Source: Candidatus Zixiibacteriota bacterium | GTDB taxonomy: Bacteria > Zixibacteria > MSB-5A5 > GN15 > FEB-12 | NCBI GenBank assembly: GCA_028289585.1 | Contig: JANQPI010000026.1 | Location: forward strand, 124,001-188,000 | Direction: 5' to 3' | DNA length: 64,000 bases | Shown: positions 1 through 9,388 of the stretch, piece after piece | How positions within the stretch are numbered: position 1 is the stretch's first letter | Layout of the letters: each line of letters opens with the position of its first letter | Made by a program: the position numbers and the translations under genes | Notes under the pieces: model-generated | What the model was told of the DNA's origin: nothing | The model's input: only the letters and a program-made list of their open reading frames with translations | Databases searched by the model: none

Positions 1-41
1 TTCGCACGGAACCAACAGCGATGAGCCGGGGTGAAACCGGC

Positions 42-692
42 ATGTTGACCACTCTGAAACGCTACTTCATCAGCGGCGTGTTGGTCGTCGTGCCACTCAT
101 CGCGACCTTTCTTGTTCTTCGCTTCCTCTTCGATGCCGTCGATTCGGTGATGCAACCAGTCGCCACCTGGCTGGTTGGACAGACCGTCCCCGGGTTGGGG
201 ATCGTAACGTCGCTGCTGGTGATCCTGATCGCCGGCATTCTCTCGCGAAACGTCCTTGGCCACGCCGCGCATCGGTTCGTGGATCGAATTCTCTCGCGCG
301 TACCCCTTGTCCGGCCAATCTACATCGCGGCTAAGCAGCTCTTGGAGGCGTTCACGATCTCGCCCAACAAGACATTTCAGGAAGTCGTGATCGTCGAATA
401 TCCCCGCCGCGGGCTCTGGCAGCTCGGCTTTGTCACCCGGCGGTTCAGTGTGGCCAACCCCGAGCCGGAAACTCGGGTCGCCGTATTTATTCCCTCGACA
501 CCAACGCCTGTATCCGGCATGATTATCCTCGTTCCGGATACGGAATGCAAAGTGCTGGCGATGACGGTGGAGGAGGGGATCAAGTTCATTGTCTCGGGCG
601 GGGTTGCCGCGCCGGATACTCTGGCAACCCGTGAGGCTCTTAAGGACATCCCCCCCCTCCCGCAACACGAACTGCAGGATGAAGCTCGCTAA
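42..692 (+). CDS. DUF502 family membrane protein
   Basis: A 216-residue protein with two hydrophobic segments near the N-terminus (about residues 8-30 and 45-70) followed by a soluble domain. The pattern of an N-terminal TM pair, then VPLVRPIY and a V(F)IPSTPTPVSG-like stretch, is typical of DUF502 proteins, a conserved inner-membrane family without settled function. I chose the ATG at 42 (MLTTLKRYF) over an in-frame ATG at 21 because the family starts at this hydrophobic segment and a GGGGTG stretch lies about 10 bases upstream. Its 3' end overlaps the EIIA-CBS gene by 14 bases, so the two are probably translated from one message. Family call is fairly secure; function is unknown. Confidence 0.85.
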   Translation: MLTTLKRYFISGVLVVVPLIATFLVLRFLFDAVDSVMQPVATWLVGQTVPGLGIVTSLLVILIAGILSRNVLGHAAHRFVDRILSRVPLVRPIYIAAKQLLEAFTISPNKTFQEVVIVEYPRRGLWQLGFVTRRFSVANPEPETRVAVFIPSTPTPVSGMIILVPDTECKVLAMTVEEGIKFIVSGGVAAPDTLATREALKDIPPLPQHELQDEAR

Positions 693-1578
693 TCTGCTCC
701 TGGAACGTCGAATCACCCTTGACCTCAAGGCGACAACCAAAGACGGTGCGATCGAGGAATTGCTCGGTCTGATCTCTCGGGAAGGGATCGAAATCGACTA
801 CGCCCGGGTCGCCGCCTCAATTCGCGAACGTGAATCGATTGAGGATACGTCCTACGGCTATGGTTGGGCGTTTCCGCATGCCCGGACCGACGCCGTCGGT
901 GAAATGTTCTGCCTGATCGGCGTCTCGCGCGCCGGGTTAACGGAGATCTGCAAAGACGGTCGACGGTTGCACGTTGTCTGCCTGCTGCTGACACCGTCGA
1001 TGATCGCCAAGCTCTACCTGCAGACCCTGTCCGGCTTGGCTCGATTTGCGCGCCGTGACGGGACTCTCGATGACATCTTTGCCTGCGAGACTCCTGCTGA
1101 CCTGATCAAGCTCGTCGCGAACGCCGGAATCACCATCGACAAGGAACTCCTGGTCAAAGATATCATGCGCCATGACGTCGCAACGATCGGTCTCGATGAT
1201 TCTCTGCGTGAGGTTGGTCGCCGGATGTTTCGCCACCGCCTTTCTGCGCTGGCGGTGGTTGAGGAGGGCAAACTACTGGGCATCATCAACGATCGTGATA
1301 TTATCAAGGCCGCTCTGCCTGATTATCGCTCGCTGATCGACAATTTGAATTACTCGATCGAGATCGAACCGTTCGAGGAGTTGCTCAAACAGCAAGATAT
1401 CGTCAAAGTCAGCCAGCTCTACGAGCAGGAATTCGAGGTGACGACCCCGGAGACCCGGATTGTCGAGGTCGCTGCGATGATGATTTTCAAGGACGTTCGC
1501 CGCGTTTTCGTGGTTGAGAACGACAAGTTGGTCGGCATCTTGCTCCGTAAGGACATTGTGAACATGGTGCTGCGCTAA
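679..1578 (+). CDS. PTS EIIA (type 2, PtsN-like) domain fused to a CBS pair
   Basis: A 299-residue two-part regulatory protein. Residues 1-145 are a fructose/nitrogen-type EIIA domain; the motif GWAFPHART places the phosphorylatable histidine at about residue 67. Residues about 155-299 form two CBS motifs (first around VKDIMRHDVATI and GIINDRDI, second around TPETRIVEV and GILLRKDI), which usually bind adenosine nucleotides or SAM. I set the start at ATG 679 because EIIA domains begin with this MKLANLL-like strand; the frame stays open upstream but matches nothing there. No HPr, EI or sugar permease is nearby, so a regulatory role linking PTS phosphorylation to nucleotide state is inferred. 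It overlaps the DUF502 gene by 14 bases. Confidence 0.88.
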   Translation: MKLANLLLERRITLDLKATTKDGAIEELLGLISREGIEIDYARVAASIRERESIEDTSYGYGWAFPHARTDAVGEMFCLIGVSRAGLTEICKDGRRLHVVCLLLTPSMIAKLYLQTLSGLARFARRDGTLDDIFACETPADLIKLVANAGITIDKELLVKDIMRHDVATIGLDDSLREVGRRMFRHRLSALAVVEEGKLLGIINDRDIIKAALPDYRSLIDNLNYSIEIEPFEELLKQQDIVKVSQLYEQEFEVTTPETRIVEVAAMMIFKDVRRVFVVENDKLVGILLRKDIVNMVLR

Positions 1579-1615
1579 GGGGAGACCACCCAGCCAGTAT
1601 CCGATCTGGCGGCCG

Positions 1616-1643
1616 TTGACACCGCTGCGGCAACCATTATCTT
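1616..1643 (+). promoter_or_regulatory. Sigma70-type promoter, TTGACA-16-TATCTT, very close to the start codon
   Basis: A perfect -35 TTGACA (1616-1621), a 16-base spacer and TATCTT (1638-1643). The -10 ends 10 bases before the ATG at 1654, so the predicted transcript would have a leader of only a few bases. No Shine-Dalgarno sequence is visible before that ATG. Confidence 0.5.
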
Positions 1644-1653
1644 CCGCCCCGCT

Positions 1654-2091
1654 ATGCCCAAACGACTCGGACAACGAACGCACCCGATCCTCGCGCCCCT
1701 GACGGCCATTTTGCTGTTTGGTTGGAGCCTCATTGGTGTCGCCACCGAGCCTCTGGCGCTGGGGGCCCTCTCCTCGCAGCCGGTTGTTGTTACAAACGAA
1801 ATCACCGGTCCGATTCTCGATTCGGATCCCCGGGAGCGGGAAGAGGACGAGGGCGTCGCCCCGAGTCCGACGCTTCCGACGGGAGAGATTGTCCTCACCC
1901 TGACCGCCGTGACCACGCCCGGCGTCGACTCGCCCGCCCGTGGAACCGGCGATATCGCCCCGCCCAGCAAGCTGACCGATGAGCTAACCTCTGGCGAAAC
2001 GCATTGCGTTCAGCCGACTCTCGGTTCGGTCTCGACCCGACTCGCCCATCGGGCGACCTTGGTCGGGCACCATCCCCAAGGCACGCATTAG
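1654..2091 (+). CDS. Hypothetical small exported protein
   Basis: A 145-residue open frame with a hydrophobic N-terminal segment (about residues 12-30, ending VATEP) that looks like a signal peptide, then a low-complexity stretch rich in Pro, Thr, Gly and acidic residues. I do not recognise a family. Support for it being real: codon usage looks like its neighbours, and a good promoter with perfect TTGACA lies immediately upstream. Against it: there is no ribosome binding site and no recognisable domain. It sits between the EIIA-CBS gene and secD, on the same strand. The function cannot be guessed. Confidence 0.5.
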   Translation: MPKRLGQRTHPILAPLTAILLFGWSLIGVATEPLALGALSSQPVVVTNEITGPILDSDPREREEDEGVAPSPTLPTGEIVLTLTAVTTPGVDSPARGTGDIAPPSKLTDELTSGETHCVQPTLGSVSTRLAHRATLVGHHPQGTH

Positions 2092-2166
2092 CGTCCTCCC
2101 CCGCGTTCTAGCCACGCGACACTCGATTCTGACAACACATCAAACTCATCAGATAGAGGAGCAGTC

Positions 2167-3927
2167 ATGAAAGCACTGCAACGCTGGTGGTGGATCCTGA
2201 CACTTGTTCTTGTCGTTGTATCCACCCTCATGTTCTGGTCAACGTTCCGCTTCTGGACAATGTCCGAGGAGGCGCGGGCCGAACTCAACGAATCCGATCC
2301 CGGCAAACTCCGGGAGCTCCAGCAGGAATCGATCCGTCTGGGTCTCGATCTCCAGGGCGGTGTCCATACCGTTTTGCGGGTGAAGACCGAAGAGCTCACG
2401 GTTGCTGAGCAGGAGGGGGCGGTTGATCGGGCGATTACCATTCTCCGTAACCGTATCGACGCGCTCGGTGTCAATGAGCCGATCATTCAGAAGCAGGGGA
2501 ACGATCAGATCGTCGTCGATCTCCCCGGATACACCAATCCTGAACAGGCTGAGCAGATCATTGGCCAGACCGCCGTACTCGAATTCAAGCTCCTTGAGAC
2601 GTTCGACAACGCCCAGTTGATCCTCTCGCGGATCGACTCGGTGATTGCCGCTCGCGAAGGACTGAGCTCCGACACAGACGCCGCAGATATCGCCGATACT
2701 CTCGGGGATCTGGTCGACGCAGCCGTCGATACGGCCACCGCCGCTACCGACGGAGAGTCCGACGATCTCCTGGCTGAGCTGTTGGGCGCCGATACGCTGG
2801 CCGGGGATACGGTCATCGAGGACGATCCGTTCGCGTTCGACGAAGATGCGCCGATCGGCGGCCTCGAGGAGACGCCGTTCACCAGTCGCCTTGAACCAAG
2901 CATTACCAACTCGGCCCGAATCCCATGGCCGGGTTATGCCGTCAACGATCGGGAGAAACTTCAGGTCGAGCGTTGGCTTGCACTTCCCGAAGTGCAGGCG
3001 GTGATTCCAGCCGACGTCCAGTTCGCCTGGTCAACGCGCTCAACAATCAGCAATAACCGGGAAGTCTGGAGCCTGTATTTGCTGAAACGCAAGGTCGAGT
3101 TCCTCGGCAAGTTCCTTGAGGATATCTCGATGGGCGTTGGTCAACAGACCGGTGGCTTTCAGGTCAATTTTGCGCTTTCCGGCGACGGTGCCGCTCGCTT
3201 TGCCCAGTTGACCGGTGCCAATGTGGACAAACCGCTGGCGATCGTTATCGACGACCGCGTCGAGTCAGCACCGATCATCAATGATCGAATTCGTAACTCC
3301 GGTGTGATTACGATGGGTGGTGATGCCAGTCAGGCGGATGCTCGGACGCTCGAGATCGTGTTGAAGGCGGGTGCTTTGCCGGCGCCAGTCGAGTTCATCG
3401 AAAAGAACGTCATCGGTGCCTCGCTGGGGCAGGATTCCATCCGCAAGGGGCTGACTTCGACCCTGATCGGTCTCGGCCTTGTTCTCCTCTTTATGGCCGT
3501 GTATTACCGTCTTTCAGGGGTCATTGCGGACTTTGCACTCCTGTTTAACCTCTTCTTCCTCCTTGCCGTCATGGCCGGATTGGGAGCGACACTGTCGATG
3601 CCGGGTATCGCAGGTATCATTCTGACGATCGGTATTTCTGTCGACTCCAACATTCTCATCTTCGAACGTATCCGCGAGGAATTACGAACCGGTAAAACGG
3701 TGCGGGCAGCGATCGACGCCGGCTATGACCGGGCGTTCGCCGCGATTCTCGACTCCCACGTGACAACACTTATTACTGCCGCCGCGCTCTTTGTCGTCGG
3801 CTCGGGCCCGATTAAGGGTTTTGCGATCACGTTGTTCTGGGGTGTTCTCATTTCACTCTACACCGCGTACGTCATCACCAAGGGGATTTTCGACATCCGC
3901 AAGGCGTACAAAACCATCAGCATTTAA
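2167..3927 (+). CDS. secD: Protein translocase subunit SecD
   Basis: A 586-residue SecD, part of the SecDF complex that uses the proton motive force to pull preproteins out of the Sec channel. One TM helix at about residues 8-28, the DLQGG motif at 61-65, a periplasmic P1 region with FALSGDGAARFAQLT, and five C-terminal TM helices (about 420-580) including SVDSNILIFERIREE. Start: ATG with GAGGAG about 6 bases upstream. Odd: residues about 160-245 form an Asp/Thr/Ala-rich acidic insertion inside the periplasmic domain, absent from the short SecD proteins. secF follows after 12 bases, so the pair is an operon. Confidence 0.97.
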   Translation: MKALQRWWWILTLVLVVVSTLMFWSTFRFWTMSEEARAELNESDPGKLRELQQESIRLGLDLQGGVHTVLRVKTEELTVAEQEGAVDRAITILRNRIDALGVNEPIIQKQGNDQIVVDLPGYTNPEQAEQIIGQTAVLEFKLLETFDNAQLILSRIDSVIAAREGLSSDTDAADIADTLGDLVDAAVDTATAATDGESDDLLAELLGADTLAGDTVIEDDPFAFDEDAPIGGLEETPFTSRLEPSITNSARIPWPGYAVNDREKLQVERWLALPEVQAVIPADVQFAWSTRSTISNNREVWSLYLLKRKVEFLGKFLEDISMGVGQQTGGFQVNFALSGDGAARFAQLTGANVDKPLAIVIDDRVESAPIINDRIRNSGVITMGGDASQADARTLEIVLKAGALPAPVEFIEKNVIGASLGQDSIRKGLTSTLIGLGLVLLFMAVYYRLSGVIADFALLFNLFFLLAVMAGLGATLSMPGIAGIILTIGISVDSNILIFERIREELRTGKTVRAAIDAGYDRAFAAILDSHVTTLITAAALFVVGSGPIKGFAITLFWGVLISLYTAYVITKGIFDIRKAYKTISI

Positions 3928-3939
3928 AGGTACCTTGCC

Positions 3940-4869
3940 ATGTTTCGCATAATTGGAGAAACAAAATTCAAGTTCATCGAGAAGCGGAAGTACACGGTAG
4001 TGCTTTCAGCCATTCTCGTTGCACTGGGCATCACCGGCCTGATCATGATCGGTACCGGCAATGCCAATATGGGAATTGACTTCGCGGGCGGTCTCTCGCT
4101 GCGCGGCCATTTTGCCTCGGAAATGCCAATCGAAAGTCTCCGTTCGGCAGTTACCGCCGAGTTCCCCGATGCCGCGGTTACCGAGGTGAACGATCCGGCC
4201 CAGCCGCACTCGTTTATCATCAAGGTCAAACGCCCAGAGACTGAGGCCCAGGGGGAAGAGCAGGCCGAACGGATTCTGGCGCTCCTTGCCTCAACCTTCT
4301 CGGATAACGCCTTCACCTCTGATTCGGAGCATATCATTGGTCCAGCGGTTGGAGAACAGCTTCGTAAGGACGCTCAATTAGCGATCCTGTTATCCCTGAT
4401 TGGCGTTCTGATCTACATTGCCTTCCGCTTTGACTTCCGTTCCGGAGTGGCTGCAACCGTCGCGACATTTCATGACGTTTTAGCGGTTATCGGTATCTTC
4501 TGGGTCCTTGGGCTTGAGTTCGACCTGCTGATCGTGACCGCACTGCTCACACTGGCGGGGTACTCACTGTCAGATACGGTCGTGGTTTTCGACCGCATCC
4601 GCGAGAACCTCCGTCGATTCCGGACGAAGGGTGAATTTGGCAATGCGATTAACCTCTCGATCAATGAAACATTGGCCCGAACGATCAACACCTCACTCAC
4701 GGTGTTGTTAGTGGTTGTCACACTTTTCATTTTCGGTGGAGAGGTTCTTAAGTATTTTGCGTTGGCCTTAATCATCGGCGTGCTCGTCGGTTCATATAGC
4801 TCGGTCTTTGTTGCCAGTCCGCTGGTCTATGAGTGGGAGATGCGAAAGCCAGCACGTTTCAAAGTATGA
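3940..4869 (+). CDS. secF: Protein translocase subunit SecF
   Basis: A 309-residue SecF, partner of SecD in the inner membrane. TM1 is at about residues 17-37, followed by the MGIDFAGG motif (44-51), a periplasmic domain, and five TM helices from about 125 to 300 containing the conserved SDTVVVFDRIRENLR stretch and the INTSLTVLL segment. Length is normal for the family. It starts 12 bases after secD and ends shortly before a strong stem-loop, which makes it the last gene of the secDF unit. Confidence 0.97.
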   Translation: MFRIIGETKFKFIEKRKYTVVLSAILVALGITGLIMIGTGNANMGIDFAGGLSLRGHFASEMPIESLRSAVTAEFPDAAVTEVNDPAQPHSFIIKVKRPETEAQGEEQAERILALLASTFSDNAFTSDSEHIIGPAVGEQLRKDAQLAILLSLIGVLIYIAFRFDFRSGVAATVATFHDVLAVIGIFWVLGLEFDLLIVTALLTLAGYSLSDTVVVFDRIRENLRRFRTKGEFGNAINLSINETLARTINTSLTVLLVVVTLFIFGGEVLKYFALALIIGVLVGSYSSVFVASPLVYEWEMRKPARFKV

Positions 4870-4952
4870 GGTCGTGACGCCATGGATCGGCGCCGCCCAC
4901 TGTGGCTCGTGGTCGGAGATCCGCCACCTCGGTTGTCATCTCCTCTGTGCAC

Positions 4953-4987
4953 GGCCCCGACCGCTCGGTCGGGGCCTTCTCATTAAT
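4953..4987 (+). terminator. Rho-independent terminator after secF
   Basis: An inverted repeat GGCCCCGACCG / CGGTCGGGGCC (4953-4963 and 4966-4976) forms a very GC-rich stem with a tight loop, followed by CTTCTCATTAAT. The downstream T tract is interrupted, so the terminator is imperfect but well placed 83 bases after the secF stop. Confidence 0.7.
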
Positions 4988-5064
4988 CTCTGTAGTTTCC
5001 TCTCAAATCGGCGATTTTCTCTCCGGAAATGGGGAAAATCGGAGGTTGGGGCGTATACTGCTAT

Positions 5065-5793
5065 ATGCGTTTGGTCCTCGTTCTCGTCGTCCTCCTGGTT
5101 GCCGATCTCGTTATCTCGGAATCGGCCTTTGCACAGCGCCGCCCGACTGGCGCCGGCGCCTATTCAGCCGGGTTGGAGGCGGCCCGCAACCCTAATCCCT
5201 CAGCGCTACGGGTCGCCCGACTCCAATATGGCGGGGGGGGAGACTGGTATTGGGGGAACTCGGCGATCCCGAACTTCCTGAAGTTCGTCCGCGACGAGAC
5301 CGCCTTGCCGGTCGATACCCTGGAGTATCAGGTCGAGATCACTGATGCCGAGTTGTTCAATTACCCGTTCCTGTTCGCGACTGGTCACGGCGTGATGCGC
5401 TTCACTGCAGAGGAGCGGGAGCGTCTTCGCGAGTATCTGCGCGCCGGAGGCTTTCTATTCGTTAATGACTCATATGGCATGGCCGCGACGTTCCTTGACG
5501 AAATGCAGGAGCTCTTTCCCGAGCGACCGATTGTCGACCTGCCGTTTGACCACGAACTGTATCGGAGTTACTTCGATTTCCCCAATGGTCCGCCCAAGAT
5601 TCACGAACACGACGGTGCGGCACCGCGAGGGCGAGCCCTGATCGTCGACGGCCGGGTGGTTGTCTACTTCCTGACCGAGTCGGATATCGGTGATGGTTGG
5701 GAGGATGAGCAGGTTCACGGTAACCCTCCGGAGAAACGACTCGAAGCGTTTCGGATGGGGACCAATATTCTGACCTACGCGTTGCTCTACTAG
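5065..5793 (+). CDS. DUF4159 domain protein, exported
   Basis: A 242-residue protein. Residues 1-23 are a signal peptide (hydrophobic run LVLVLVVLLVADLV, cleavage likely after AFAQ). The rest resembles DUF4159: RVARLQYGGGGDWYWG near the start, LFATGHGVMRFTAEERERLREYL, then GGFLFVNDSYG and FPERPIVDLPFDHELY. This family has a class I glutamine-amidotransferase-like fold and usually sits with DUF4175, MoxR and DUF58 genes. I placed the start at ATG 5065 to begin at the signal peptide; TATACT lies only 5 bases before it and there is no well-spaced Shine-Dalgarno. The DUF4175 gene follows 94 bases downstream. Confidence 0.85.
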   Translation: MRLVLVLVVLLVADLVISESAFAQRRPTGAGAYSAGLEAARNPNPSALRVARLQYGGGGDWYWGNSAIPNFLKFVRDETALPVDTLEYQVEITDAELFNYPFLFATGHGVMRFTAEERERLREYLRAGGFLFVNDSYGMAATFLDEMQELFPERPIVDLPFDHELYRSYFDFPNGPPKIHEHDGAAPRGRALIVDGRVVVYFLTESDIGDGWEDEQVHGNPPEKRLEAFRMGTNILTYALLY

Positions 5794-5887
5794 AGGTCAG
5801 GGCGCCGCGTCGACGGCGACCAACAACGAGAAGCAAACGTCCCGAATTGAGGTATCCGATTCGGGACTTGAGCAAGGGAGACGGCAT

Positions 5888-8800
5888 ATGCCGCCGATTT
5901 CATCGACTGCGGATCTGATCAAACGACTTCAGCATACTCTGGTCAAACAACGCATCATCTTGTTTGCAGCCGGTCTTCTGACTAGCCTCGCTGTCGTCAT
6001 TGCGGCTTGGTTGCTCTTATCGATTGTTGCTCAGGTGATGATTGTGCCGGTCTGGCTCAAGATCGGCCTGATATCGCTGGCCGGGATCGTATCAGCAACA
6101 GCTTTTGCCCGCTTTGCTCTCGTCCGGCTCTGGTCCGGATCGCTCGACGGGGTCGCGGTTGCTCTCGAGCAGCGCAATCCCTCGCTCAAGGGTGTCCTGG
6201 TTGCGGCTATCGATTTCGAACAGAATGGTGTTGCCCCCGGCTTTTCGCATGAGCTGGTCGAGGCGACCCATATAGCGGCGGTCCGGTCGGCCGGAGGTGT
6301 GAATACGAACGAGGTTGTGTCGTTTCATCCGGTGCTACGGACGACGAAGAGTCTGGGGGCAGCAACGGTCGCTGCTCTTGTAGCCCTGCTTCTGATCCCC
6401 GGGCTGTTTCAGCATGCGTTCGAGGTCTATTCCAACCCAACCTTGCTTGTCGCTCCGCCCCTCGCGTATACGGTTACCGCGACTCCTGGAACCGGCGAGT
6501 GGACCAAATACACCGACCTGACGCTCGGTGCGACCATTGCCGGTCAGCGTATTCCTGACGATGCGACACTCCACTACCGCCTGGTGGGCGGATCCTGGCA
6601 GACCGAGGAGTTTGACCTTGAGGCGATGCAGCGAGGTTCAATCGGATTGTCTGACTCAATCACGGTTGGCCACACTATCCGTCAGATCGCTCGATCGGTT
6701 GAGTTCTTTGTGGAAGCCGGCCGAGTAACCAGTGAGCGACAGGAAATCACCGTCGTCGACCGTCCCCGGGTTGAGGAAATCAATCTGACGATCTTTTCGC
6801 CACCATACACCGAATTGAGTCCACAGTCGATTGACGAACAAACCGGATCGTTTTCCGCGATTGTCGGGAGTCGCGTAAATCTTGAACTCGCCGCTAACCT
6901 CCCCATCGTTGGTGCGGAACTCGTTTTTGCAGATTCCAGTCGTCAGCCGCTCACTGTCGAGGGGGCGACGGCGAAGACATCGATCATCGTCGATGAATCT
7001 AAGAGTTACCACATTCGCCTGATTGACAATCTGAGTCAGATGAACCCGGACCCGATCGAGTACTACATTACAGCGACGCCGGATGAGTATCCGTCGATCG
7101 AGGTCGTCAAACCCGGGTTTGATGTCAACCTCACCGACGACATGCGCCTTCCACTCTTTCTGCGCATCTGGGATGACTTCGGCTTCTCGTCGCTGGTCAT
7201 GAAATTCGTGACTGTCGCCGACGGCCGGGCATCGGACGAACAGGTCGCGGTTCTGAGCTTCTCTGACAAGATCAAGACCGAAGGTGATATCGAATGGTCG
7301 TGGAATCTCGATCAGTTGTCGCTCCTGCCGGGTGACTTTGTGCAGTACTGGTTTGAGATTGCAGACAATGACCAGATCTCCGGTCCCAAGGTATCGACTT
7401 CGCGCAAGTACCTTGCTCGGGTGCCGTCGCTGGAAGAATTGACTTCTCGCTCGGAACGGCAGGGCGAGGAGCGCATCTCCAAGACTGAAGACGTTCTCCG
7501 CCAGGGCCGGGACCTTCTCCAACGGCTGAAAGATGCCGGTCGGAAGATCGAGTCGGAATTGCAGGAGAAGCAGGCTGACTCAGACTGGCAGCAGAAAAAA
7601 GAACTCGAACAAATTCTCCAGCAGAATCAGGAGATGACCGAAAAGGTTGAAGAACTCGCCGAGTCGATGCAGGAATCGGTCGAGGAACTGCGTGAAAACG
7701 CCCTGATGAGTCGGGAGATCCTTGAAAAGATGGAGGAGATTCGCGAGCTCTTTGAAGAGGTCGCCACTCAGGAGATGCGCGAGGCGCAGGAGCGTATGCT
7801 GGAAGCGTTGCAGGAGATGAATCGCAACGAACTTCAGGACGCGATGGAGCAGTTCGAATTATCTCAGGAAGAGATGCTCGATCGTCTCGAACGAACGGCA
7901 GAATTGCTCAAGCGCATGCAGGTTGAGCAGAAGATGGAAGCAATGGTCCGTCGCGCCGAGCAACTACTCGAAGAACAGACTCGCCTTGATGACGAAATCC
8001 AGCAGCGAGATGCCGAAGACCTTCCCGAACTCGAAGGTGCGCAAGATGGCATCCGCGAGCGCTTGGAAGATCTGAAGAAGGAAGCCTCCGAGTTGGAAGA
8101 ACTGCTCAAGGAAGCGGAACTCGAAGAAAACGAGTTTGCCAAGAAGTTCTCCGAAGCGCTGGAACAGAACGACGCCGACCAGGATATGCAGGAGTCATCG
8201 GAGGCGATGAACCAGCAGGAGAAGTCCGACGCCGAGGAATCGAGCGACGAGGCAAAACGGAAGCTGGCGGATATGCTGAGCGAGATGCAGGAACAGCAGA
8301 TGGCGATGACCGGTCAGCAGAGCCAGGAGATTCAGAACGCTATGCGCCGGGTTATCGAGGATGCCAACACCCTCTCGCTGACACAGGAGTCACTGCGCGA
8401 AGAGGCGACCGACATCCAGGCCAACTCGATGATCCAGCGGGAAATCGCCCAGCAGCAACAGGATGTCGCCCAGGCGACCGAAGGACTGCGCCGGTCGATT
8501 GCTGCCATTGGTAAGGCGACACCGTTTGTCGCATCGGAACTCGGACGAATCGTCGAAATGGCGATTACCGAAATGGATAACGCAACCGAACAGTTTGACT
8601 CTCGCTCCGGAACTCGAGCGGCCAATCATCAGCGGGAAGCGATGATCTATCTCAACAAGGTGGCCTCCCGCATGATGGAGTCGCTCAACGAGCAAAAGCA
8701 GTGCGAGAATCCGTCCGACGGCGCTCAGGGGATGCAGAAACTCGAAGAGCTGGCGCAACGGCAGCAGCGGCTGAATCAGGAGTCCGAAGGCATGTGCGAC

Positions 8801-9379
8801 AATCCGTCGATGCAGCCCGGTCAGGGAAAACAACCAATGCCTGGATCGCCCGGCCAGGGTCAGGGGCAGCAGGGCCAGGGTAATCAGGATGGCCAGATGC
8901 GCGACCTTGCCGGCCTCAAGCGGCTGGCTGGAGAGCAGGGTTCGATCCGCAAGTCGATGGAGCAGCTCGCTGAGGAGATGGGCAACAATCGCCAGTTGCT
9001 CGGACGACTGGACGAGATCGCAAAGGAGATGAAGAAGGTCGAGGAGGCGCTCGAATCAGGGGAGATCGGCGAGGAGACAGCGCAGCGTCAGTTGCGTATT
9101 TATTCGCGGATGCTCGAAGCGACCCGGTCGCTGCAACGACGCGATTACACCAATGAGCGTCGCGCTCGAACGGCCGAGACCGCCCCAACCTTCCTGCCAC
9201 CCGAGCTCTCGCCTGAGGTGCTGGGAGACCGTGGCCAATTCGAAGATCGGCTGCGGCGTTACCTCGGCGAGAACTACCCGCGGCAGTACGAAGAGCAGAT
9301 TAAAGCCTACTTCCGTGCGTTGCTCAAAGCAGAAACCGACAGCGATGCTGTGGTGCCGTCACCGGAAACGGAGAATTAA
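5888..9379 (+). CDS. DUF4175-like giant membrane protein with long coiled coils
   Basis: A 1163-residue protein. N-terminal hydrophobic helices at about residues 22-47, 55-77 and 158-176 anchor it; residues about 180-510 look like beta-rich periplasmic domains (YTVTATPGTGEWTKYTDLT, a common DUF4175 opening). From about 515 to 1080 it is almost continuously charged coiled coil (EELRENALMSREILEKMEE), broken by a Gly/Gln/Pro linker around residues 975-1000. The C-terminus reads LPPELSPEVLGDRGQFEDR and YPRQYEEQIKAYFRAL, typical of DUF4175 tails. The start has GGGAG 8 bases upstream. It follows the DUF4159 gene and precedes a TPR gene by 9 bases. Function unknown; probably a cell-envelope scaffold. 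Confidence 0.85.
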   Translation: MPPISSTADLIKRLQHTLVKQRIILFAAGLLTSLAVVIAAWLLLSIVAQVMIVPVWLKIGLISLAGIVSATAFARFALVRLWSGSLDGVAVALEQRNPSLKGVLVAAIDFEQNGVAPGFSHELVEATHIAAVRSAGGVNTNEVVSFHPVLRTTKSLGAATVAALVALLLIPGLFQHAFEVYSNPTLLVAPPLAYTVTATPGTGEWTKYTDLTLGATIAGQRIPDDATLHYRLVGGSWQTEEFDLEAMQRGSIGLSDSITVGHTIRQIARSVEFFVEAGRVTSERQEITVVDRPRVEEINLTIFSPPYTELSPQSIDEQTGSFSAIVGSRVNLELAANLPIVGAELVFADSSRQPLTVEGATAKTSIIVDESKSYHIRLIDNLSQMNPDPIEYYITATPDEYPSIEVVKPGFDVNLTDDMRLPLFLRIWDDFGFSSLVMKFVTVADGRASDEQVAVLSFSDKIKTEGDIEWSWNLDQLSLLPGDFVQYWFEIADNDQISGPKVSTSRKYLARVPSLEELTSRSERQGEERISKTEDVLRQGRDLLQRLKDAGRKIESELQEKQADSDWQQKKELEQILQQNQEMTEKVEELAESMQESVEELRENALMSREILEKMEEIRELFEEVATQEMREAQERMLEALQEMNRNELQDAMEQFELSQEEMLDRLERTAELLKRMQVEQKMEAMVRRAEQLLEEQTRLDDEIQQRDAEDLPELEGAQDGIRERLEDLKKEASELEELLKEAELEENEFAKKFSEALEQNDADQDMQESSEAMNQQEKSDAEESSDEAKRKLADMLSEMQEQQMAMTGQQSQEIQNAMRRVIEDANTLSLTQESLREEATDIQANSMIQREIAQQQQDVAQATEGLRRSIAAIGKATPFVASELGRIVEMAITEMDNATEQFDSRSGTRAANHQREAMIYLNKVASRMMESLNEQKQCENPSDGAQGMQKLEELAQRQQRLNQESEGMCDNPSMQPGQGKQPMPGSPGQGQGQQGQGNQDGQMRDLAGLKRLAGEQGSIRKSMEQLAEEMGNNRQLLGRLDEIAKEMKKVEEALESGEIGEETAQRQLRIYSRMLEATRSLQRRDYTNERRARTAETAPTFLPPELSPEVLGDRGQFEDRLRRYLGENYPRQYEEQIKAYFRALLKAETDSDAVVPSPETEN

Positions 9380-9388
9380 GCGACGGTC

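Noticed and set aside
1575-1970. Minus-strand open frame opposite the small exported protein
   Set aside because: It is Arg/Ser-rich with no ribosome site. The plus-strand frame has a promoter and signal peptide.
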